DNA from: JACOXT01 sp964372855
GTDB lineage: Bacteria > Patescibacteriota > Microgenomatia > Levybacterales > UBA12049
NCBI GenBank assembly: GCA_964372855.1
Contig: CAYJRY010000001.1
Span: 1 to 64,000 of the forward strand
Reading direction: 5' to 3'
Length of the DNA: 64,000 nucleotides
The position numbers and the translations under genes were made by a program. How positions within the stretch are numbered: position 1 is the first letter of the stretch; every line of letters starts with the position of its first letter. Shown one piece after another: positions 34,682-43,689 of the stretch. Under the pieces are notes generated by a model. The model was not told the origin of the DNA. It did not search any database and saw only the letters and a program-made list of their open reading frames with translations.

Positions 34682-35662
34682 TTATTCTATCTTATTCTTT
34701 CCAAATAAGAAAGATTCTATAGTCCAAAAAGTTTCGTAATAAAGAAGAAAAACATTTAAAAAGGGTAAAATAATTATTCTAGGATCTTGTAGTGAAGATT
34801 TAGTAATAAACATTTTTCTTGTATACAAAAATGAATACATAATAAGCAATAGTAAACCAACAGTATGCAAGTACGGTATAAAAGGAAAAATTGATATAAC
34901 AGGTCTTACCAATAAAAAAAGGCCATCTTTAAGGAGTGACACACCTCTCATCCGAATGCATCTTCCATTAGTCCTCGAATCCATTCTTTGTTTATCAAGT
35001 AATTTACGTAATGAAAAACCTTTTCCCAAATAATGCAGATGTGTAATTACTGCTTCACTTTTCATTACTTTTCCTATTTTACCAAGGCTTTGGTGTAAGT
35101 CTGCATCGAAGCCTCCAAAACCAAAATTTTTTACATCAATGCCTCCTATCTGTTGATATTTCTTTTTTCTTATGCAATCAAATTTTGTAGTAAGACCAGC
35201 AACTGCACTTCCTACCTGACGAGCGAAATAACATTTTTCCCAGAAACTGTATGTTAGCCAGACACTTTCTAGTAAAACAATTGTTGGATATGCTGCAATA
35301 ATATCGTTATTTTCTATAATTGGCCTTGTTAACTTATATAATTCATCTGCCGTTGGCAAAGTACAATCTGAATGCATTAAAACTACAAGCGATGATTTTG
35401 CAGTTTCCACTCCTAAATTAAAACTTGCGCCAAGACCAAAGTTTTTATTGCGTGAAATAATACGGATGGGTATTTTTGATTTTTTTTCAAAATTTCTAAC
35501 AATTTCTATAGAGTTATCAGAAGATGCATTATCAATAACGATAACTTCTTTTATGGGATAAGTTTGCATATGTATGCTATGCAACGAAAACAAAACAGTT
35601 GTTGCGGCGTTTCTCATTGGGAGTATTATTGTTACTGGTACTTCCCTATTAATTTTAATCAT
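34682..35662 (-). CDS. GT2-family glycosyltransferase with C-terminal membrane segments
   Basis: A 326-residue protein. The GT-A core shows VTIILPMRNAATTVLFSL, VIDNASSDNSIEIV, GLGASFNLGVETAKSS and the metal motif VLMHSDCTLP. GFGGFDADLHQSLGKIG resembles the ED(D/E) acceptor region. Two hydrophobic segments near the C terminus (IPYLHTVGLLLLIMYSFLY and IIILPFLNVFLLYY) suggest membrane attachment. It starts one base after the preceding stop in a six-gene operon. The acceptor is unknown. Confidence 0.8.
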   Translation of the reverse strand: MIKINREVPVTIILPMRNAATTVLFSLHSIHMQTYPIKEVIVIDNASSDNSIEIVRNFEKKSKIPIRIISRNKNFGLGASFNLGVETAKSSLVVLMHSDCTLPTADELYKLTRPIIENNDIIAAYPTIVLLESVWLTYSFWEKCYFARQVGSAVAGLTTKFDCIRKKKYQQIGGIDVKNFGFGGFDADLHQSLGKIGKVMKSEAVITHLHYLGKGFSLRKLLDKQRMDSRTNGRCIRMRGVSLLKDGLFLLVRPVISIFPFIPYLHTVGLLLLIMYSFLYTRKMFITKSSLQDPRIIILPFLNVFLLYYETFWTIESFLFGKNKIE

Positions 35663-35663
35663 T

Positions 35664-36770
35664 TTATTCTAGAATACGGAATATCTCCCGATAGTGAGTT
35701 TCGTAATAAAAATAGTCGTTAAATTTTTTTAATCCCGCAAGATACTTTGTATAGTTTTTTTTCATATCTAAAAGTGCTTTCTCAAACTCAATTTCATCGT
35801 TATTTACAAGTATGCCGCAATTAAATCGTTTTAGATATGGGGCTATTGCGGACATATTAGACATAATAATTGGTAAACCTAGCGAAGCATAGGTTTTAAC
35901 TTTGCCTGGATCGGTATAATAGGTACCATTTGTTGGCGTAATATCATATAGAGCAACACCTACTTGACATGTTTTAGATTCTTCCTCAAGCTCTTTGTCA
36001 GAAAAAAATCGGTTTGGGAAATAAACTTGATTCTCTATCTTATATTCTTCTATCTTCTTACTATACTTTTTATATGCATCTCCAACACATACTCCAATTA
36101 GTTTAAGTTTGTAATTCTTATGTTTCTTTAAGAAATTAAATAAAAACTCTACGCCTTGAGAGCCTTTCATGACACCTACAAATAAAATCGTAAGATTTTT
36201 AGTATCAAATTTTCTTTTAATATTTCTTGGCTTAACTCCCCACAGTATAGTTTTTCTATAAGGAGTATTTAAGATCTTACCGTTCATTTTTTCATTTATT
36301 AAATCTCCCGAATAGAAGGCGTATTTTACTTTTTTGTTATAATGTCTCTTAAGAGCTTCAAATAATATAAGTGAAATATTCACGGGGGGGAAAAAATCTC
36401 CATCAAGAAAAAGAAAATCTATATTTCTAATCTTTTTTTGTAAAGACATTCCAAAAAAAGAAATTGGATGCCAAGAAATAACAATTACTTTTTCGTTTTT
36501 AGAGAAATACTTGAGAAGTGAACGTAAATAATTAACATACCACAAAAAATAATGAAGAAAAATGTTTTTTGAAAGTATTATTTTTTCTACTTTTACTAGT
36601 CTTCCATTCTTATAAAGACGTATTGCATTCTTATCATAGTTCTGCCTGTAATCCAAAATGAAAACAACAAGCTTTTCGGTATGCTTTATAAAATATTCTT
36701 CTGCATCTGTCGTAGCCGTCGACTGGTTACTAGAATACATAAAAATATTTTTATAATACATTTTGTTCAT
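35664..36770 (-). CDS. GT-B (GT4-like) glycosyltransferase
   Basis: A 368-residue protein. The C-terminal half has ILFVGVMKGSQGVEFLF, NQVYFPNRFFSDKELEEE and PGKVKTYASLGLPIIMS, the usual layout of a GT4 donor domain. The normal EX7E motif is not obvious, since the region reads TYYTDPGKVKTYASLGLP. The N-terminal domain is divergent, with basic hydrophobic stretches. It is likely a cytoplasmic or membrane-edge glycosyltransferase. In-frame ATGs at 36770 and 36761 are both possible starts. It sits between a methyltransferase and a GT2 gene. Confidence 0.65.
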   Translation of the reverse strand: MNKMYYKNIFMYSSNQSTATTDAEEYFIKHTEKLVVFILDYRQNYDKNAIRLYKNGRLVKVEKIILSKNIFLHYFLWYVNYLRSLLKYFSKNEKVIVISWHPISFFGMSLQKKIRNIDFLFLDGDFFPPVNISLILFEALKRHYNKKVKYAFYSGDLINEKMNGKILNTPYRKTILWGVKPRNIKRKFDTKNLTILFVGVMKGSQGVEFLFNFLKKHKNYKLKLIGVCVGDAYKKYSKKIEEYKIENQVYFPNRFFSDKELEEESKTCQVGVALYDITPTNGTYYTDPGKVKTYASLGLPIIMSNMSAIAPYLKRFNCGILVNNDEIEFEKALLDMKKNYTKYLAGLKKFNDYFYYETHYREIFRILE

Positions 36771-36779
36771 GTGCTTGAA

Positions 36780-37604
36780 TTACACTTTTCTTGCTTTCAA
36801 AAAGATTCCAACTGTTGATTCTTTTTCTGAGAATTTTCTATTGTTTCGTTTATCTAGCCAGTTGATAATATGCAAGAGAAGCGAAAACAATGTTTTCTTA
36901 TCGCCTTTAAATTTGCTTAATGTGGCGCGGATTTTTTGCGGAACATTCTTTGATGTACGAAGACGAAAACCAATATTGGCAATATGATGATTAAAAGGTA
37001 AAGCGAAGTGCGATAGACACTCAAGGCGATCTATAGAAAAGCCGGAATCTTTTATTAATTTACGAAGTTCCGGCACACCGTATAACCTTTCATGAAAATT
37101 CCATATACCAGCCCAGAAACCAGATTTAACATGCGTTTTAAACAAACGTTGCATAATGTAATTAACAGGATCCCAAAAGAAAGGGTAGTTCCAATGGGGA
37201 ACAGTAACATACATTGTGCCATTCTTGGCAAGTACTCTTTTGATCTCCATCATACCTTTTCTTTCATCCGGTAAATGTTCGAGCACTTCACTACAAATTA
37301 CTTTATTGAATTGACCATTCTTAAAAGGCATTTTATATATATCACCTACTATATAGCGAACACTTTTAGAACCGACTTGCTTTTTGGCATTCGTAATTGC
37401 TTTTTCATCACTATCAATACCAGTTAGATGAAAATCTCCTAATCGTGAAAGAAGGTACAAATAAAATCCATCGCCGCAACCTGCGTCCAAAATTTTATCA
37501 TTTTTTTCAGGATCTAGTTCTCTTATAAGGAGTTTAGCTCGTCTCTTAAGACACATGTCGCCTGTATTTGCAAGAAGTAACTCAAGTTTTTCTTCATTTA
37601 CCAT
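36780..37604 (-). CDS. Class I SAM-dependent methyltransferase
   Basis: A 274-residue UbiE-like methyltransferase with ILDAGCGDGFYLYLLS, TGIDSDEKAITNAK and VICSEVLEHLPDERKG. It is a close paralogue of 23978-24802, sharing the NYPFxWDPxNxxxxRxF block. The start at 37604 is chosen because AAAGGAA lies 6 bases upstream (37611-37617). A longer frame from 37664 has no such site. It probably methylates a sugar or lipid-linked intermediate made by the neighbouring GT genes. Confidence 0.78.
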   Translation of the reverse strand: MVNEEKLELLLANTGDMCLKRRAKLLIRELDPEKNDKILDAGCGDGFYLYLLSRLGDFHLTGIDSDEKAITNAKKQVGSKSVRYIVGDIYKMPFKNGQFNKVICSEVLEHLPDERKGMMEIKRVLAKNGTMYVTVPHWNYPFFWDPVNYIMQRLFKTHVKSGFWAGIWNFHERLYGVPELRKLIKDSGFSIDRLECLSHFALPFNHHIANIGFRLRTSKNVPQKIRATLSKFKGDKKTLFSLLLHIINWLDKRNNRKFSEKESTVGIFLKARKV

Positions 37605-37610
37605 ATCTGA

Positions 37611-37617
37611 TTCCTTT
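37611..37617 (-). promoter_or_regulatory. Shine-Dalgarno deciding the methyltransferase start
   Basis: Minus-strand AAAGGAA lies six bases before the ATG at 37604. It supports that ATG over an upstream in-frame start at 37664. Confidence 0.5.
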
Positions 37618-37682
37618 AATTGAATAATTGTAGCAGAAATCTTAATTTGTGTGTAGCATTGCATGTGAGTAACCTTTTTTTG

Positions 37683-38813
37683 TTACATATAACTATTAAT
37701 AATAGGTTCTGCGTTTTTTTCGCTAAATTTATTTACGGCGTATTTTCTAGCATTTCGAGAAAATGTTTTTAAAACATTACGATTATGAAAAAAGAAATTA
37801 ACAGCTTTTGCAATATCTCGATCTGTAGGCTCTATAATCTTTCCAACAGAATCAGTCACAATCATCGGTAAGGCTCCTCTATTTGAGGCAATCACTGGTG
37901 TTTTGCAAAATAATGCTCCCGCAGCAACTCTTCCAAAACCCTCCTCATTTAAGGTAGGCACAATCACTATATCAGCAGCGCTATAATGAAGAGGTAAAAG
38001 ATTAGGGATAATTGTTCCTTTATAAATAACATTTGGATATTCTTGGACGGCTTTTTTTACGTAATCAACTAGAGGACCCTCTCCATATATAAGAAAGGTG
38101 ATTTTTCTATCTAGTAATTTAATGGCACTAATAAACACTTTTATACCTTTTTCTTCAATCAGTCTACCAAAAAAAGAGACAATAAATGTATTGCTAAGTC
38201 CTATTTCTTTTTTTGCTTTTTTTTTATCAACAGGTTTGAAAAAAGTGCTATCTTCCCAATTAGTATAAAGCTGAATTTTATTGGAATTTATTCCCAGACT
38301 CTCTATATCTTGTTTGGACTGATAAGAAATAGCAATAATTTTACTAGCTGATTCAAAAATCCATCTACAAACTTGTCTATATAACCCCCTTTTTGGAAAA
38401 TGATACACAGACTGAGCGGAAACTACGTAACGTTTTCTAAAAATTTTTGTCCAGAAACTTGCTGAAAATCCTGCAATTAGACCTTGAGCGTTTATCACAT
38501 TAATTTTCGGATAAACTAGTAACACTAGCGGAGTTACAAAAAAAAGTAAAGGTTCTAAGAATAAAAATTCAAGCATTGGTTTTTTGTATAATTTATAAAA
38601 TATTCCTCTTAGAACAGGTAACCGAAAAACAACTACATTTTTACTTTTTTCTATCCACCTACCTAAAACTGGAGTATTAAGGGGCTGATATGTAAGAACT
38701 TTAACTCTCCAATCTTTTTTAATTAACTCATCAATTAAATCTTTCAAGTGGGTTTCTAAACCTCCTATATTTGGCAAAAAGCCTATTGCTATTATGAGGA
38801 TGTGTTTGCTCAT
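37683..38813 (-). CDS. GT4-family glycosyltransferase
   Basis: A 376-residue GT-B protein. The N terminus IAIGFLPNIGGLETHLKDL, FIVSFFGRLIEEKGIKVFI and VYHFPKRG mark the family. The donor motif reads NEEGFGRVAAGALFCKTPVI, so the first Glu of EX7E is present but the second is Gly. This is a change at a nucleotide-binding residue, and activity with an altered donor is possible. The middle has several hydrophobic stretches (LLFFVTPLVLLVYP) that may bind the membrane. It overlaps the SDR gene by 4 bases. Confidence 0.78.
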   Translation of the reverse strand: MSKHILIIAIGFLPNIGGLETHLKDLIDELIKKDWRVKVLTYQPLNTPVLGRWIEKSKNVVVFRLPVLRGIFYKLYKKPMLEFLFLEPLLFFVTPLVLLVYPKINVINAQGLIAGFSASFWTKIFRKRYVVSAQSVYHFPKRGLYRQVCRWIFESASKIIAISYQSKQDIESLGINSNKIQLYTNWEDSTFFKPVDKKKAKKEIGLSNTFIVSFFGRLIEEKGIKVFISAIKLLDRKITFLIYGEGPLVDYVKKAVQEYPNVIYKGTIIPNLLPLHYSAADIVIVPTLNEEGFGRVAAGALFCKTPVIASNRGALPMIVTDSVGKIIEPTDRDIAKAVNFFFHNRNVLKTFSRNARKYAVNKFSEKNAEPIINSYM

Positions 38814-39763
38814 ATAAAAAGATGGGAATTTGCTTGATACCAGGCAATAGTTTTTGAAAGGCCACTATCTAAAGTTACTTTTGGATACCATCCTAATTCT
38901 CTTTTTGCTTTTGCAATTGACACATATTGTTTTTTTACTTCATTCAATCTTTCTTCAGGCAACTGCTCCATTTTAACTGTTATTTCTTTTCCCATTATTT
39001 GAATTATTTTCTGCACTAAATCATAAATTTTAATCTGCTTTCCAGTACCAATATTAAAAATCCTAAGTCTTTTTTTATTTTCTAACTTTTTTTGGGCAAT
39101 TATAAGATACGCATTAATAGCATCATCAATATAAAGAAAGTCACGTATTGTACCTATATCCCATATTTCTGGCTTCTTGTCCTGTAAGATACTCTTGACA
39201 ATTCTTGGGATTAAACGTGAAAAATTTAGGTCTCCCGGTCCATAAATATTAACAAATCTGGGAATTGCAACTGATAAATTATAGCTATCGGCGAAAGATT
39301 GTGCTAGTAAATCTGCGCAAGCCTTTGAAGTTTCGTATGGTCTTGATGGTTGAGGAAAATATTTTTCTTTGAACGGAACTTTTGGATTATCCCCATACAC
39401 ATGAGCAGAAGACGCAATAATAACTTTTTGTATTTTATTCTCTCTTGCAGACTCTAATACATTCCATGTACCTTTAATATTTACCTCGAAGGTTTTAATA
39501 GGATTATCTTGACCGACTTCAACTATTGGCTGAGCAGCTAAGTGAAAAACAGTATTGACTTTATATCTTTTCATAATAGCATGCAATCTATCAAAATCCT
39601 CAACCACCCCACTCTCATTTATTACATTAGTTGAAGATTTTAGTTTCTTTTTAGATAAAGTTACTACCCTTGAGTGTTTTGAAATCAATTGATTAACAAG
39701 ATGTGATCCAACAAAACCACTAGCACCTGTTACGAATACTACTCTTTGTTCCCAAAATGACAT
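38810..39763 (-). CDS. CDP-glucose-4,6-dehydratase-like SDR, dehydratase Asp absent
   Basis: A 317-residue extended SDR. It starts MSFWEQRVVFVTGASGFVGS, like RfbG proteins (FWxxKxVxVTGHTGFKGSW), and has RPYETSKACADLL (Y143, K147) and RFVNIYGPGDLNFSRLIPR. Where RfbG has TSDKCY, this protein reads ASSAHVY, so the catalytic Asp is Ala. It is therefore more likely an epimerase or reductase than a true 4,6-dehydratase. It heads a six-gene operon with a clear Shine-Dalgarno (AAAGGAG). A role in reducing or epimerising a CDP-sugar is inferred. Confidence 0.68.
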   Translation of the reverse strand: MSFWEQRVVFVTGASGFVGSHLVNQLISKHSRVVTLSKKKLKSSTNVINESGVVEDFDRLHAIMKRYKVNTVFHLAAQPIVEVGQDNPIKTFEVNIKGTWNVLESARENKIQKVIIASSAHVYGDNPKVPFKEKYFPQPSRPYETSKACADLLAQSFADSYNLSVAIPRFVNIYGPGDLNFSRLIPRIVKSILQDKKPEIWDIGTIRDFLYIDDAINAYLIIAQKKLENKKRLRIFNIGTGKQIKIYDLVQKIIQIMGKEITVKMEQLPEERLNEVKKQYVSIAKAKRELGWYPKVTLDSGLSKTIAWYQANSHLFI

Positions 39764-39769
39764 TTATTT

Positions 39770-39776
39770 CTCCTTT
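39770..39776 (-). promoter_or_regulatory. Shine-Dalgarno of the operon-head SDR gene
   Basis: Minus-strand AAAGGAG lies six bases before the ATG at 39763. This operon head has a proper ribosome-binding site, in contrast to the candidate leaderless starts elsewhere. Confidence 0.55.
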
Positions 39777-39889
39777 ATTATTTTAGCAGTTTATCATTTT
39801 TGATATAGCTATTTTTCTTTTACTACGCTCAGAAAACCCAGTATTCTTACCATCATATATTGTCCCACCCAAAAGAAGTTTTTACCTTT

Positions 39890-40738
39890 TTAAATAGGCT
39901 TTTTGTTTGTATTAATTATCATACCAAGAAATCCACCAAAAACTTCTCCAGATCGTAGTAATATAAGTCCTGCTGTTAAAAGCGGATGTCTCAACAATAA
40001 ATCAAAATGTTTTATATAAGCCGTTTTAATAGGAAAAAACTGGGCAACGGCTATATCTGGATATCGCTTAAGATATTTCTTGAATGCTTGGCTATAGTAA
40101 TACTTTTTTTCAATTCTTCCAAAAAAACTAGTTTTACCCTCATCATGATAAAGATGTTCTTTTATTTTTCTTATCTTGCCAATCTTATTCATTCTATAAT
40201 GAAAATCAGAATCCTCAACTCCAACAATTGTTCTATCAAATCCACCAATACGCAAAGCATCTTTTTTTCTAAAAAACCTGCAACATTCGTTCATACCATC
40301 TTCAAGATATATGCTAACATAGCGCTCAAGTGCTACACATTTAGTCCAAAACCCTGTACCAATAGAAATTTCTGGAATTACCAATGCAATGTTGTTATGT
40401 ATTTCTCTATAGCATTCTTCGACAACTTTTGGGGTCAAATACATATCCTGATCTAGAATCAATATGTATTCACCCTTTGCTTCACTAATACCTCTATTGC
40501 GTTGCCTACTTCTTTCAGGTCCATCTACAAAATATCTCGCATACTTTTTGATTATTTTCTCATATTTTTCTTTTTCTGAAAAAATATAGTTAATACTATT
40601 AACTACTATAATTTCTATGTTTGGGTATGATTGTTTGCATATGGACTGTAAGCATTTCTCGATTGTTCGTTCACAACGATATGTAGCAATAACGATAGAT
40701 ATAAGTGGTAAATTACTTGATTTTTTTTTCTGGGTCAT
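39890..40738 (-). CDS. GT2-family glycosyltransferase
   Basis: A 282-residue GT-A protein. ISIVIATYRCERTIEKCL, a divergent segment (NSINYIFSEKEKYEKII), then RQRNRGISEAKGEYILILDQ and DQDMYLTP (the DxD motif). FDRTIVGVEDSDFHYRM provides the ED acid-base region. The segment VVNSINYIFSEKEKY replaces the usual DGGSxDxT loop, so the donor site may differ. It is the last gene of the operon from 47958. Confidence 0.78.
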   Translation of the reverse strand: MTQKKKSSNLPLISIVIATYRCERTIEKCLQSICKQSYPNIEIIVVNSINYIFSEKEKYEKIIKKYARYFVDGPERSRQRNRGISEAKGEYILILDQDMYLTPKVVEECYREIHNNIALVIPEISIGTGFWTKCVALERYVSIYLEDGMNECCRFFRKKDALRIGGFDRTIVGVEDSDFHYRMNKIGKIRKIKEHLYHDEGKTSFFGRIEKKYYYSQAFKKYLKRYPDIAVAQFFPIKTAYIKHFDLLLRHPLLTAGLILLRSGEVFGGFLGMIINTNKKPI

Positions 40739-40750
40739 AAAAGTTATCTA

Positions 40751-41857
40751 TTATAACAATTTTTTGAATGCCTCGTATGAACTTTCCCAGGAAAATTTTT
40801 TACTCCATGCAATTGCACCTTTTCCTAATTTTTCTCTTAAGCCTCTTTCCTCAATAATTCTCAACATTGCCTTACTTAATTCTTGACAAGTTGGATCTTT
40901 TGATAAAATTATGCCTGTTTTATTATGTAAAACAGAATCCCGTAGTCCAGTAACGTTTGAAACTATTGCAGGCGTGCCACAAGCAGCAGCTTCTGTTACA
41001 ACCATTCCCCATCCTTCTTTTACAGATGGCAATAACAATGCCCAGGCTTTCTGCATATAATACACCTTTATATCATGTATATTTTTGTCTATAAAAAAAT
41101 TATTTTTATCTACAAACTCTATATAATTTTCTAGTTTCTTTTGCCTTACTAACATTTTAAGTTTAATTTCCTCAGGTCCGTTACCAATAATCGCAAGCTT
41201 AACTTTTGGAAATTCTTTTCTAAGTTGGCTAATTGCTTCTATGCAAAGATCTGCTCGTTTCATTTTTACCAACCTTGCAACAAAGATAAATAAAGGATCC
41301 TTAGTCTTTTTCCCTTCCTTCTTATATCGATTGTGATCTAATCCCAATGGAAAGACACGTATGAGATGAGAAGATATCCCAAATGAAATCAAATCCTCTT
41401 TTGTGCTTTTTGAGTAGCAGAGAAATTTTGTTCTAAGATAAGGAAGATATTCAAATCTTTCTAAAAAATAAGCAATTGTGGATAACGGCCAGGGGAATTC
41501 ATAAAAAAATACTTCTTTGGCAAGCTGGTTAACATATACAACCCTTCTTCCATAATCAACATACAAGGGAGTTTGCCAGATAATAGTATTTACCATATCT
41601 ATAACCCTATCTGGCTTCTTTTTTAATTGTAAATAATAAAAAAACGCGTGGAGGTAGACAGTGAACTTATTACCCCGACGAATAATTTTTACACCGTCAA
41701 TTTCTTCCTCAGGAAGACAGCCTTGAAATGTCCTACAAAAAAAAACGACATTATGACCGTCTTTTACTAAACGTCTAGCGAATTCAAACGCTATGATTTC
41801 TGCTCCACCTACTTCTGGATTTTTTACGTCCTTCCAATTTAGAATTAGAATATCCAT
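40751..41857 (-). CDS. GT4-family glycosyltransferase
   Basis: A 368-residue GT-B protein: ILILNWKDVKNPEVGGAEI at the N terminus, FIFVARLVKMKRADLCIEAI, and the complete EX7E motif in VKEGWGMVVTEAAACGTPAI. It is a paralogue of 14217-15323, with the same length and N-terminal phrase. Its start abuts the RfbE stop with no spacer. It may transfer the CDP-sugar made by the RfbE-containing pathway, but this is inferred only from position. Confidence 0.85.
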   Translation of the reverse strand: MDILILNWKDVKNPEVGGAEIIAFEFARRLVKDGHNVVFFCRTFQGCLPEEEIDGVKIIRRGNKFTVYLHAFFYYLQLKKKPDRVIDMVNTIIWQTPLYVDYGRRVVYVNQLAKEVFFYEFPWPLSTIAYFLERFEYLPYLRTKFLCYSKSTKEDLISFGISSHLIRVFPLGLDHNRYKKEGKKTKDPLFIFVARLVKMKRADLCIEAISQLRKEFPKVKLAIIGNGPEEIKLKMLVRQKKLENYIEFVDKNNFFIDKNIHDIKVYYMQKAWALLLPSVKEGWGMVVTEAAACGTPAIVSNVTGLRDSVLHNKTGIILSKDPTCQELSKAMLRIIEERGLREKLGKGAIAWSKKFSWESSYEAFKKLL

Positions 41858-42880
41858 TTAAACAAACAGGCCTTCATTTTCCCTGACCCATCTAAACAAA
41901 CGTTCTACTCCCTCTTGTACTCCAATCGTAGGCCTCCAATTAAGCTCTCTGCTCACCTTTTCAAGGTTTGCTATGAATACTGGCTGATCACCAGAACGAA
42001 TTGGAGCGAAGGATGCATGAATCTTTCTGTTATATAATTTTTCTAATATTGGTTTAAGCTCATACCAAACAGACAATGAATTGTTTGGGCCTCCGCCAAT
42101 ATTATAAATTTTTCCCTTTGCAGTATCGATGTTTTCTATTGCCAGCTCGTAGGCACGAATTAGATCATCGACATATAATAAATCTCTCACTTGCTTACCA
42201 TTCCCATAAATAGTGATCTCTTTTTTAAGAAGCACAGCTATAATAAACCACGCAACCCAGCCTTGATCTTCAACTCCAAACTGCCTTGGTCCATAAATAC
42301 ACGACTGTCTAAAAACAACAGTTGGTAAATTATAAATTCTGTAATAATCTCTTGTGTACTGATCACCCGCTCCCTTACTACATCCATAGGGAGAATGAAA
42401 ATCGAGGTTTTCAGATTCGTCAATTCCATTCGGATGATTTTTAAAAGAATATCGTGTTTCTTCCTCTATTATTCCTATATGGTCAAGATCGCCATAGACT
42501 TTATTAGTTGAACTATAGATAACGATTGGATTCTTTTTAGATAAGCGTGCCGCTTCAAGAACATTAAATGTACCTAGCGCGTTGTTCTCAAAATCACCCC
42601 AAGGATCTACTACGGATGATGTAACCGCTACTTGACCAGCCAAATTTATAACAACATCTATATCCTCAATGTATGATTTCAGCGCTGTGATATCGCGAAT
42701 ATCACCCTCAATTACCTTTACTGCATTTCCCCACTTTAGACTTCTTAACCACTCAACATTTGACTTTGATCCTTTTCTTGAGAAATTATCCAGTATAACT
42801 ACATCATACCCTTTCTTTAGAAAATAAGAACTTGAATTTATTCCAATGAACCCTGCTCCTCCAGTAATTAAAATTTTCAT
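41858..42880 (-). CDS. rfbE: CDP-paratose 2-epimerase (tyvelose epimerase)-like SDR
   Basis: A 340-residue extended SDR. It matches RfbE strongly: ITGGAGFIGINSSSYFLKKG, YSSTNKVYGDL, SPYGCSKGAGDQYTRDY, and FRQSCIYGPRQFGVEDQGW. RfbE converts CDP-paratose to CDP-tyvelose by oxidising and re-reducing C2. The upstream steps (RfbF, RfbG and an RfbH-like dehydratase) are 20-25 kb away in this window. The CDP-paratose synthase step (RfbS) is not clearly assigned, but several SDRs here could perform it. A related CDP-sugar 2-epimerase is an alternative. Confidence 0.82.
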   Translation of the reverse strand: MKILITGGAGFIGINSSSYFLKKGYDVVILDNFSRKGSKSNVEWLRSLKWGNAVKVIEGDIRDITALKSYIEDIDVVINLAGQVAVTSSVVDPWGDFENNALGTFNVLEAARLSKKNPIVIYSSTNKVYGDLDHIGIIEEETRYSFKNHPNGIDESENLDFHSPYGCSKGAGDQYTRDYYRIYNLPTVVFRQSCIYGPRQFGVEDQGWVAWFIIAVLLKKEITIYGNGKQVRDLLYVDDLIRAYELAIENIDTAKGKIYNIGGGPNNSLSVWYELKPILEKLYNRKIHASFAPIRSGDQPVFIANLEKVSRELNWRPTIGVQEGVERLFRWVRENEGLFV

Positions 42881-42882
42881 AA

Positions 42883-43689
42883 CTACACAATGTTATTTTT
42901 AAAATCAAGCTTTGGATCAAACCGCTGTTTTCTTTTACCTTTATTATAATAATGAAGAATTTTTAATCTATAAAATATTTTTACGGTGTCCCAAAGCATA
43001 AGTAATATAATTTTCCAAAAACTTCTAGACGTGATGCTGCTATTGTCTTTAAATGTAAGTTTTATAGGTGCCTCATAGATTTTTGTATATCCATAAGCAT
43101 ACGAAACAGCCAAAACCTCTACGTCAAACGCAAACTGTTTTACTAAAATATTAGGAAAAACATGTCTCACAACTTCTCTTTTAAATAATTTAAGTCCAAC
43201 CTGTGTGTCTTTAATATTAAAACCAAACAATAAGTGAGTAAAAGTTCTATATCCCCATGAAAGAATTTTTCGCATCAGCGGATAACTCACTATAGAATCT
43301 GGATGGAGTTTGCTTCCTACAACAATATCTGCATTGTATAGCTTCATAAAGTCAAAAAGCATAAAAATTGCCGATGGGTGAATATCCATACCTGCATCAA
43401 TAAATCCTATTACATCTCCTTTTGCCTTCAACATTCCATATGTAACAGCATAACCTTTACCATGATTATGTTCATATCCAAAAACCTTAATTTTGGAAGA
43501 TCTAAGCTTTTTTGCGTTTTCGAAAGTTTTATCTACCATACCATCTACAACGACTATAATTTCATATTTATAATTAGTTCTATCCATAGTTTTTCTTAAA
43601 CGATCGATGCTTTCTTCAATCACACTTTCATTTTTAAAAGACGGGACTATAATAGAAACTAGCGTATTTCTTTTAGCCAACGACTTCAT
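42883..43689 (-). CDS. DPM1-like polyprenyl-phosphate sugar synthase (GT2)
   Basis: A 268-residue GT2 enzyme like dolichyl-phosphate mannosyltransferase: VSIIVPSFKNESVIEES, VVDGMVDKTFENAK, NHGKGYAVTYGMLKAKG and IGFIDAGMDIHPSA. KILSWGYRTFTHLLFGFNIKDTQVGLKLF is the expected substrate region. It has no long membrane domain. It would load a sugar onto polyprenyl phosphate, giving the donor that GT-C enzymes need outside the membrane. Many GT-C genes lie in this window. The start overlaps the flippase gene by 17 bases. Confidence 0.82.
   Translation of the reverse strand: MKSLAKRNTLVSIIVPSFKNESVIEESIDRLRKTMDRTNYKYEIIVVVDGMVDKTFENAKKLRSSKIKVFGYEHNHGKGYAVTYGMLKAKGDVIGFIDAGMDIHPSAIFMLFDFMKLYNADIVVGSKLHPDSIVSYPLMRKILSWGYRTFTHLLFGFNIKDTQVGLKLFKREVVRHVFPNILVKQFAFDVEVLAVSYAYGYTKIYEAPIKLTFKDNSSITSRSFWKIILLMLWDTVKIFYRLKILHYYNKGKRKQRFDPKLDFKNNIV

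Noticed and set aside
40007..40456. A 149-codon plus-strand open frame
   Set aside because: It lies opposite a GT2 gene with clear GT-A motifs. Its translation is unlike any family and reflects the AT-rich complement.
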